In this document: piece after piece, positions 33,866-42,893 of the stretch
Layout: the number at the start of each line of letters is the position of its first letter
Position numbering within the stretch: the first letter of the stretch is position 1
Assembly (NCBI RefSeq): GCF_003589595.1
Contig: NW_020654810.1
Location: 17,572,594 to 17,636,593 of the forward strand
From: Hyposmocoma kahamanoa
Lineage: Eukaryota > Arthropoda > Insecta > Lepidoptera > Cosmopterigidae
Reading direction: 5' to 3'
Length of the DNA: 64,000 nt
Position numbers and translations under genes: made by a program
Notes under the pieces: model-generated
Databases searched by the model: none
The model's input: only the letters and a program-made list of their open reading frames with translations
Told to the model about the DNA's origin: nothing

Positions 33866-34258
33866 AATGGTGGAGGCACGGATCCCAATATGATGGTGAT
33901 GAAGAAAGTACGAATCCAGATGTGAAAATTTTTTATATTTTTATGAAGATACACCATCAAACAGATAAAACTTATTTGTTCTTGTTTATTTTTTTAAATT
34001 TGATAGATATATTATCCTGTATGTGCGAATAGTTCCTGCTCATCCCTCCAGTTGATCAAGGACTGTCTGCATTCTGGGAAAATATATTTATTTAATTATT
34101 AGAAATTCTTCATGTGGTATACCCTCATACCATATGTATGTCTGAGGACATGTAGTTAGAATATGTTGTTGACGTTATACGTGGGTTGGTTCTTGTTGTT
34201 TAAGGATGATAAGTGAAGCTGATGGAACGTGATAGCTGCAAAATGAGGACTAAGGCAG

Positions 34259-34268
34259 NNNNNNNNNN
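34259..34268. other. Assembly gap (10 N)
   Basis: A run of ten Ns joins two contigs; true spacing is unknown. Confidence 1.
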
Positions 34269-34470
34269 AGTTAGTTTGTATTTAGAATTCTTTGAAAAAG
34301 AATGTTAAGAAAATAGAAGATCTTGACATATCATATTAAGATCATTGTTTCGTAACCCTACGCCAAAATTATGTAAAATAGTGAAATAAAGTATAAAATT
34401 GAAGATTATTATAGTTTGAGTTTATAGAAATACCTCTCGCAATGCATCTGAGCTACAGCCCTCGATTATA
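34269..34470. repeat. 202-bp exact duplicate, right copy, next to a gap
   Basis: Starts at the first base after the Ns and ends where an RTE fragment begins. Its twin is at 33664-33865. Confidence 0.9.
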
Positions 34471-34885
34471 GTACACAAAGGAGTACGTGCACTAAATCAG
34501 AGTAGGACAAAGGGCAATGGAGCATACCATGCTCAGCATTTCCCTCGACGACCGCATACCCAACGTGGAAATACGACAGAGAACAAGGATCGTAGACGTC
34601 GATATGCGGATAGCGAGCCTAAAATGGAGATGGGCAGGACACGTTGCTAGGTGGGACGACGACCGATGGACCAAGGCGGTCACTGGGTGGTACCCGGTAG
34701 GAGCGAAACGTTCTCGAGGCAGACCACCTGCTAGATGGTCAGACGATATCGTCAGAGTGGCCGGAAGATTGTGGATGAGATTCACACAGGACCGATTGAG
34801 GCGTGCAAAAGACTCCTCTTTCGGACCTATAGGCCTCCGCCTATGCCAAGCAGTGGGTGTTAACGGGCTGAGATAACGATTTGTA
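34471..34885 (+). mobile_element. RTE-type LINE fragment
   Basis: The frame at 34517-34876 includes ASLKWRWAGHVARWDDDRW and [19 protein letters not shown], the same C-terminal region as at 5010-5700. It is truncated at both ends and has no catalytic core. Confidence 0.8.
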
Positions 34886-35556
34886 GAAATACAGATTATA
34901 CAAAAGTGGACAGTGACAATAGTTATTAGTTATGCAATGCTACAAAGTTCTTTTTTGAAGCGAGTGATTGGACGTGGTTCATAAATAAAATCCTGAGCGT
35001 AGCGGGGGTTTCAAGGCGCGAGACGCATAACTTTGCTGCCGAGTGAAACACATAACTTTTCACCTCACTATAGCGAGGAAAATAGTAGATGAAAGAAAAA
35101 CAGTAGGACTATATAGGACTAAATAGTTTTAATAAACAAAATTAGTAATCCTTGTCAATTTAATGAATAAAATATACCAACGGATTTATATTATATCAGT
35201 AATGTACGACAAATCGCGTAGTTGAACGTGTCATTATGTGTTTTTTTCATCGAAAGAAAAAGTTAGGAGCATCACAGTCTATTGTCAAGTTCGAATTTTA
35301 ATAATCGTTTCAACGTTAGCGCAGAAAAGCATTAACTTAAGAATTAAAGCTATGTACCATAAACCTTATTGAGTTTTACCGTACATCGTCATACAGTTTC
35401 ACAAGTTATAAATAAAATACTAGTTGCTATATTATTATGTGTTATTATTCTACTATATATTTTTATTATAATTGCGACGGTTTTCTTAAGAACTTAAACG
35501 TGCGATTGAATAATGAACTCTATTAAATATAGATTTTAAGACTTTCGTGGTTATTC

Positions 35557-35739
35557 ACTAAATGATTATCACTAGTATCAGGTTTCTTACCACGGTATGA
35601 CTTCTTTTTGTATGACGCTCCATGGTCACGAGGCTAGTCAACCCGTGACCATGGAGCGTGCAACCGTTCCGAAATATCGGGAAAATAAAAAGAAGTCATA
35701 CCGTGGTAAGAAACCTGATACTAGTGATAATCATTTAGT
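35557..35739. repeat. Perfect 53-bp-arm palindrome with inner 14-bp hairpin
   Basis: Arms 35557-35609 and 35687-35739 are exact inverted copies (left arm starts ACTAAATGATTATCACTAG). Within the 77-bp loop GCTCCATGGTCACG (35617-35630) pairs with CGTGACCATGGAGC (35644-35657). The loop continues with GTTCCGAAATATCGGG. This is a foldback-type repeat related in its core to the palindrome at 23740-23913. Confidence 0.9.
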
Positions 35740-37560
35740 TGCACTGTGTCCGGCCAAACACGATATACACTAACTACTACTACTACTACTACTAAAAATA
35801 CTACATTTTGTACATACAACTGTAAATCAGTAACTAAAGCGATTGATAGTGTGAGATTGTTATGCCAATCAGCTGATTTTGTCTGCCTTCAAGAGACATG
35901 GTTATTGCCTCACGATATACCCATATTAGGTACAATCAGCCCTGATTTTGCATTTACAGGAAAATCAGCTGTGGATACGTCGAAAGGTGTACTGCGGGGG
36001 CGTCCGTATGGGGGGTTGCGATTTTATGGCGCAAGAGTGTATTTAATAATGTGTCACTTATTGTGTGCAGTAGTGATCGTCTGGCGGCCATAAAAGTGCA
36101 GATAGCTGACAGATCGTTTCTGTTATTTACAGTATACATGCCTACTGACGTCAGTGGTTCGTTAGATATTCTAGTTGAATTTTCAGAGTGCTTAGGTGAA
36201 ATTCATGCCATTGTGGAAAAAAGTTGTATCGACTCTGTGTTTGTTCTGGGAAACTTTAATGCGAATATGAGAAAAAGATTTGGTGATGAACTGCGTAGTT
36301 TTTGCGTAGATCAAAACTTTAGGTGTGTTGATTTAGACTGGTTGGGTGAAACATCAGATACGTATACGTTCCAGAGTGACATAGATGGGACTAGAAGTTG
36401 GATTGATCACTGTGTAGTGTCGGAAGCCGTACGAAGTTCAGTAGAGGATGTGCATGTAAAATATGATGTATCCTGGTCGAATCACTATCCTGTGATATTA
36501 AAATATAACCTAAATATCCTTAGGCCTAAAATTGCAACAAATTTTAATCAAAAAATTGAAATTATATGGGGGGAGAGAGATGAGAGGCAGATCGAATTAT
36601 TTATAAATTATTGTTTTAATCATTTTAAAGATGTAAATTTTTCTCCTGAATTAAATAGGTGTAGTGACAAGATGTGTAACAATGTACAGCATAGAAAAAT
36701 GTTAGATGATATGTATGGATTAATTATAGATATTCTGTCAAAAGCAGCAATACAGAGTAATATAGTTAAATATAAGCACATATCAAATAAAAAACCAAGA
36801 GTAATCGGATGGAATAAATATGTTGCTATGTATCACTTTATTTTTTAGAGTAGGCGTACTGTGGCAAACCTAGATACGGGCCTGTATATAAAAGAATGCA
36901 GGAGTCTAGGAACCTATTTAAGTCAAAACTTAAATGGTGCTAAGACAATAAAAACCAAATACGTATGGATTTATTAGTGTCTCTCCATTCAAGTAAAAAA
37001 ATTTCAGATTTTTGGAAAGAGACAAATAAGCTAAGCCTGAAGTCGAGCTTACCTCAGTATTGAGGGTGTGTGCGAGCCTGTCCAGCATGCGGAATTATTT
37101 AAAACTCATTTTGAGTTAAAGTCACCTCTGGGGCCAGCGGTGGGTCAGTACCTTGATGGCGAAAGAAACGGGCAGCCGCATGTACATTTTTCTGCGAAGA
37201 TCATTTTTCTGACACGCGGCAGGTCGCCGGGTCACGACTCGCTCAGTGTGGAGCATTTGAAGTACGGTAGTGAAAACCTACACAGTGTACTCGCCCTGTT
37301 TTTCATGCTGTGCGTCAGCCACTCATACTTGCCTCAGGAACTTATGAAAACAGTTGTAGTGCCTGCAGTGAAGAACAGGACGGGTGATATTTCTTGCCTT
37401 AAAAACTATAGACCTATATCCTTGGCTACTATCATTGGAAAGGTACTGGACAGTTTGCTTGACAAGCACTTGAGGAGGCATCTGAAGTTACATGATGCAC
37501 AATTTGGGTTTAGACCAGGTCTATCTACAGAAGCTGCTATCCTTTGCCTCAAGACGCTCA
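35740..37560 (+). mobile_element. Non-LTR retrotransposon LINE-A, endonuclease and N-terminal RT part
   Basis: An apurinic-type endonuclease region is readable in two frames (35746-36045 and 36051-36848): YNCKSV, FVCLQETWLLPHDI, then the positions of GDFN and SDH, which here read GNFNAN and WSNHYPV. After a broken stretch (36849-37060) the RT fingers are readable at 37068-37570: RSPGHDSLSVEHLKYG, LKNYRPISLATIIGKVLD and LHDAQFGFRPGLSTEAAI. The frame is then replaced by another LINE. A dead copy; the clade is not certain. Confidence 0.85.
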
Positions 37561-39030
37561 GCGCGTCACACGAGTTGGCCAAGAACTCCTGACGCATCCC
37601 ACTGGTAGTCGTAGTTACTGGCGTCTGGCCAGAGCTGTTGCGTCGAACTTCTGCCAGCCCTCGCTGCCCCCGCTGAGATATTCTGACGGCAATCTAGCCC
37701 ACAAGCCGCAAGATAAAGCCGACCTCTTGGCAAATCTGTTTGCGGCTAACTCCTGTCTCGACGACTGTAACGCACAGCCACCAACTTTACCTCACTGTAG
37801 CTACAGGATGTCTGATATTCGTAACAGACAATGCGATGTGCGTACGCAGCTGCAGTCTCTCGACGTCCGGAAAGCTAGTGGTCCTGATGGTATCCCAGCG
37901 ATTGTACTTAGGAACTGCGCAGCTGAGTTGACCCCCGTGCTAACGCGACTGTATCGTCTGTCACTATCTTCAGGTCGTGTGCCGGACTCTTGGAGAGAGG
38001 CTAATGTGCAACCAGTTCCCAAAAAAGGCGACCGATCAGACCCGCATAATTACCGTCCCATAGCCATTACTTCCATAATATGCAAGGTTTTAGAGCGGAT
38101 CCTTAACAAACAACTGACCCAATACCTAGAAGATCACTCCATAATTAATGATCGGCAGTATGGGTTTCGTTCGAAACGATCAACGGGTGACCTTCTAGCG
38201 TACTTATCGCATATTTGGGGTGAGGCTATAGACAAACGTGGCGAGTCGTTGGCTGTTAGCCTCGATATAGCCAAAGCGTTCGATCGGGTCTGGTACAAAG
38301 CTCTTCTCTCCAAGCTCCCGGCGTACGGTTTGCCAGCCCAGTTATGCAGCTGGATTGCCGATTTCCTTCGTGAGTGGAGAATTCACGTCGTTTCTGACGG
38401 CAGCATTTCGAGGTTCGTGAATGTGAACGCGTACCGCGAACGGCGTACCTCAGGAATCCGTCCTATCTCCCACGCTTTTCCTTCTGCATATCAATGATAT
38501 GCTTCCACTTGGGAATATTCATTGTTATGCAGATGATAGCACTGTTCATGGGGGATATCACGGATTCCCCACAGCTGGGCGCGCCGATACTGACAGAGAG
38601 CGATCTAATCTTGTCGGTGAGCTCAATAGGATATTGGACCTCATCTCTGCATGGGGATCTAGAAATCTTGTTGAGTTCAACGCCAAGAAAACACAGGTTT
38701 GCGCGTTAACAACAAAATTGTCGCCGTTCCTTCCCATGCCTTCTCTGATGAGCACAGCACTTTCACCTCAGAGCAGTTTTACCTTGTTCGGTATGGAAAT
38801 CTCCTGTGATTTGAATCCAACGAGCTACATCGAATCTGTGATCAAAACAGCCTCACGGAAACTCGGAGTCCTGAACAAGGTGCGACGTTTTATCACGCCG
38901 GACCAGTTATGCCTGCTGTACAAAATACAGGTCCGGTCTTGCGTTGAGTATTGTTCGCGTTTGGATACCACTTTCCACTTAACATCAGGTGGAGTCATTT
39001 GCCTGTCATGTATAAAAAAAATAAAAAATA
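37561..39030 (+). mobile_element. Jockey-like LINE-B fragment nested inside LINE-A
   Basis: The frame at about 37561-38497 reads HPTGSRSYWRLARAV, DVRKASGPDGIPAIVLRNC, PHNYRPIAITSIICKVLER, YGFRSKRSTGDLLAYL and VSLDIAKAFDRVWYKALL. A duplication of about 10 bp near 38432-38445 shifts frame; the RT goes on in a second frame at 38499-38975 with MLPLGNIHCYADDSTVHGGY (catalytic YADD). The C-terminal part is deleted and a 3' end containing TTAACATCAGGTGGAGTC and an A-rich tail (to about 39030) follows. This 3' end type is frequent in Lepidoptera. Confidence 0.85.
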
Positions 39031-39740
39031 AATATGCAGAGGCTCATGGTCTTAGGTACAACGCGAGTAAGAGTGAGTTGCTAGTTTTTAAATCGGGTAG
39101 CAAAACCTGTAGCACTGTGGCCGAAGTTACTCGGTGTGGCACTCCTCTTAAAAGAGTCACCGAATTTAAGTACCTAGGGCACTGGGTCTCTGAGACTTTA
39201 AAGGACGATTTAGATGTTGAAAGGGAGCGTAGGGCGCTAGCAGTGAGGGGCAACATGTTGGCTCGTAGGTTTGCTAGGTGTACTGATGACGTCAAACTTA
39301 TGTTGTTCAAGGCGTACTGTCAGTCATTTTATACGTGTAGCCTATGGGTCAATTACACCCAAAAAGCTCTAAGCTCCCTCCGTGTGTTGTATAATAATTT
39401 ATTCAGGATGCTGTTGAAGCTGCCTCGATTTTGCAGTGCATCGGGAATGTTCGCCGTGACTCGCTTAGATGGCTTTTCAGCTATCATGCGAAAAAGGGCG
39501 GCTTCTTTGTTGCGCAGGATTCGGGGCGGCGATAACAGCCTCCTGAGTATAATTGCAAACCGTGTACAGGGTAGCTTCCTAGATCACTGGTCTAGGATGC
39601 ACATTGGCTTTGTGGCCTATAATAATAAATTGTAAAATAAGCAATTTGTAATACTAACCCTATTTTTAAGTGTCTTGTTACTAACCCTTATGGACTTAGT
39701 CCGAAATAAAGAAATTTATTATTATTATTATTATTACTAA
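39031..39740 (+). mobile_element. LINE-A, C-terminal RT part and 3' end
   Basis: Resumes LINE-A at KYAEAHGLRYNASKSELLVF, followed by TEFKYLGHWVSETLKDDLD and SASGMFAVTRLDGFSAIMRK to the stop near 39634. A 3' UTR ends in TTATTATTATTATTATTATTA at 39716-39736. The RT core with the catalytic aspartates expected between 37560 and 39031 is absent. Confidence 0.8.
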
Positions 39741-39775
39741 CATATTGAAGGCATATTGTATATTTACTATATTTT

Positions 39776-39960
39776 GACGACCTCCGTGGTCGAGTGGCTT
39801 ATACGCCGGTTTTCATGGTGCCGCCACTTCTGAGGTCTCCGGTTCGATCTCCAACCGCGTCATTGTAGAAAAACTAGGTAACTTTTCGATATTGTCTTGG
39901 TTCTGGGTGTTTATGGTACCGTGCGTAGTTTCCGATTGCGATAATACAAGTGATTATAAT
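39776..39960 (+). repeat. tRNA-derived SINE, family 4
   Basis: Reads GACGACCTCCGTGGTCGAGT, GAGGTCTCCGGTTCGATC and GTGTTTATGGTACCGTGC, matching the inverted copy at 30185-30377. It begins about 40 bp after the 3' tail of the chimeric LINE. Confidence 0.8.
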
Positions 39961-40320
39961 ATTCAGAAGCGCAGTTGCAGCGCCAATGACGTGACATGCG
40001 CATATCACTTTCGCAGTCACAATTATACTACATTTAATTGGCGACCTAGCATACGCTTCTCTCTTTCGCCCTACTTCATAAAAATGACAAAGATGTAAAA
40101 CATAGACACAAGAGTAAGTGGATGTTAACAAGTGTTTAAATGGTAAGGACTCGTGCAAAAAGGTGTGCTCGGAGTGCCCTAACCAACTAAATGAAAGAAG
40201 TTGTTCCGGTACAGAACGTTTAATGCTCATTAGACTCTAATTACAATGAAAAGGTACGTTAATTTATGGAAAGTTTATGAGTCCGGGGCTGCTACCGAGT
40301 GTAGCAGTCCGGCGTTGAGG

Positions 40321-40897
40321 ATGATTTATTGGGCGCTGGTGCTGGCCGCCTCGCGACTGGATGTGAATAGAGATGGGAAAATCTGCTTATTTTTTTAAAC
40401 TTTAAAACGTTACGCTCTTTTTAAAAAGCGTTTAAAAAAGCGTGTTTTTTAAACGCTTTTTAGTTTGATGCTCATAAAATCATTTAGAAAAACGCATAGG
40501 CTTTTATGTTAAAAAATCTTGCAAAGAAAAGCAAGACTAGACCACTAAAGGTTTTTAGTGATATTAGTTTATTTGTAAAATACGAGTTTTATTTTTATTT
40601 ATAAAATTATTATTTACATTGATGAAATCATTTGTTTAGGAAACATAGATGGCGGGACTTGAAACACAAGCACGTTGTTAAAAATCAAATTGTTGAGTAT
40701 TGAACTGACCAATGCTTACGCTTAAATTGATAAGCGTGCTTATGTGCTTATTTTAAAAAGCAAACTTTTTAAATGCTTTTCGTTTAAACGCCCACCTCTA
40801 GATGTGAAGCCCGTGTCGCGTCCGCGCCTCATGCAAGCCGCGTTGGCTCCCGCGCACTAGGGCTCATTGTGCGGCTAGAGGTGTGACGAAAATCAAA
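40321..40897 (+). other. CpG-rich pocket with a short ORF split by a hAT MITE
   Basis: An ATG at 40321 opens MIYWALVLAASRLDV, a hydrophobic signal-like start. The frame is cut by the MITE at 40368-40800. With the MITE and one target copy removed, it would continue KPVSRPRLMQAALAPAH and stop at a TAG at about 40857-40859. GC content is clearly higher than the surroundings. It may be the first exon of a lost gene, a transposon remnant or chance. Confidence 0.3.
40368..40800. mobile_element. hAT-type MITE with perfect 8-bp target duplication
   Basis: The 433-bp element starts TAGAGATGGG and ends CCCACCTCTA, short inverted repeats typical of hAT. GATGTGAA flanks it at 40360-40367 and 40801-40808. 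The interior is rich in AAAAAGCGTTTAAAAAAGCG-type repeats and has no reading frame. Confidence 0.9.
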
Positions 40898-41444
40898 GTC
40901 GCTGGTAAAGAGTCGCAGATGAGTAGCAAGCACAGAAAACAATACGCATCCGTACTGCACAGGCTTTTGTGACTTATCTCTAATCAATCACTTGCGGCTG
41001 TGCTTTCTCAGTACTAGATCGCTAACTTAAATAAGGTGTAGTGAACTAAAAATGATTGAAAAGCTACAGACGGGCGGCTGCCACGCCACAGTCGCGCCTA
41101 CGGAAGAAAAAACAATGGAAGTGCCTTAAGCCTCTATTACTATCGTAACCGCTGTCGCCAAAATGCACACAAACAAATGATAAACACTACGAAATCTTGA
41201 TAATGGTTGGTTATAGTTTCTAATTTCAAAAGATCTAACAAATTCTGGATTATTGATATAATTTAAACTCTACCCAGTTCAACAACTTTATTGCAAGTTA
41301 CGTTTTGAAAAATTTTATTCAACGTGCTGCCATCTTGCGGCCAATAGCTGGACTACGACGAACGATTAACATCTGAATCAATTAGATAAACTGAAAATTT
41401 AAAATTTATTTATTAATTTATTATTTATAAAGCATTACAGAATT

Positions 41445-41590
41445 CACGGCGCCGATTTAACCGGCGGGAGGTAAACCCGGGGGGTTTTAGTGGGGTAGGC
41501 CCTCCAGTCTGGAGGGAGAGTCCCCACATAACCCCTGAGTCTCCCTGGGCTCAGGAGTATCTATGAAGATTTCCCATCCGTAAAAAAAAA
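41445..41590 (+). mobile_element. R1-like LINE 3' UTR fragment
   Basis: Nearly identical to 4274-4420: CGGGGGGTTTTAGTGGGG, GGCCCTCCAGTCTGGAGGG, CCCTGGGCTCAGGAGTATC, then a tail of nine As at 41582-41590. Confidence 0.85.
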
Positions 41591-41879
41591 GCTGAGCTAA
41601 AATAGATCTGTCGAGACCTATACTGGCACGCGTAGCTAACCACTTCTACTGTATTTATTATTCTGTGGTCACGCCGTTGAAGCGCTTCTACAAGTGTCTA
41701 ATCTAAAGGCGCGCTAATAGGGTCCACGAGATTGGAAACTATTAAATAGGTAGTGTAGAAAATTTTGGCTTTCCTTCAATATTAACATTATACAGATTAG
41801 TACCTATGTAAATACATAATACTTTCTTATATTTAAGTTACCCATGAAGTACTGAAATATTTCATAACAAATATGATAA

Positions 41880-42485
41880 TATTTATTTATGGACTTCGAA
41901 AATTTGATCACGTGTCCGCATGTCGCAATGAGCTGAAGTGGCTTACGATTCGCCAGAGTCGTGATTTGAGAATACTTTCCACTCTTTACTCTTTTATATC
42001 TTTTATATTAACGATAAATGTGCACCTGGATATTTGAAATGTAAATTTCAATATTTGGGTGCATCCCATAATCGCAATCTTCGCTCAGACAGCAAATTGA
42101 CTCTTTTAATTCCTTATCACCATACTGGTTTTCTTTCTAACTCATTTACTCTTCAGGCAATACGACTCTGGAACGCTCTACCGTCCCATATTCAAAATGT
42201 ATATGTATTATATATTATGTATTTATGTGTATATAGGTTGCTTATATAGGTATGTAGTTAGTCATATAATATTATGTGCGATATTTATATTGTGTTTAAA
42301 CTATATATCATAATTATTTATAAACTTCTTCATATCTGTTTTAATTATCATGTTATGCACCCCTGTTAATTATTTTGACCCAGCCCTCCGGTTGACTGGT
42401 AGAGAATGCCTAATGGCGTTAAGTTCGCCATTTGTACTGTTTTGGGTGCAATTAAGTTTGAATAAATAAATAAATAAAATAAATA
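41880..42485 (+). mobile_element. CR1-like LINE, 3' fragment
   Basis: Broken frames read FGLRKFDHVSACRNELKWL, DKCAPGYLKCKFQ and QAIRLWNALPSHIQN, the C-terminal end of a CR1/Jockey-type reverse transcriptase. It ends in AATAAATAAATAAATAAAAT. The DD41D transposon begins about 400 bp further on. Confidence 0.75.
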
Positions 42486-42893
42486 AAAATATTCGGTTAG
42501 ATAAATGAATAAAACTTAACATCAGTTTGTTTTTTTTTTATATAGTTTATCACAGAACTGCCTGTACTGTTAAACATGCATTTGATAATGAATCTGATGA
42601 ATTTCGGATATACTACAACAAATATAGACAAACCGCCGGCCACATCGTCGCTTAGGTAAGATTGTGGCCACAGACATATATCTAGATAGACGCCGCATGT
42701 ACAGCAATTTGTATGAAAACCAAGCATGCCACATTTTTTGCATCCACTATGTCGTCACAAGAACTATTTAGTAATGGAAACCTCCTTCCGCTCGCTCTAA
42801 AAGATTTATTGAACGGAATACGCGTAAACACGCGTAGTCCTTTCAATTAATAACAAAAAAATATTGTCCTTCCAATAAAATGAGCTTATTATA

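Noticed and set aside
40368..40800. AT-rich segment with many AAAAGCG words as an origin or regulatory element.
   Set aside because: The 8-bp duplication and hAT-type ends explain it as a MITE.
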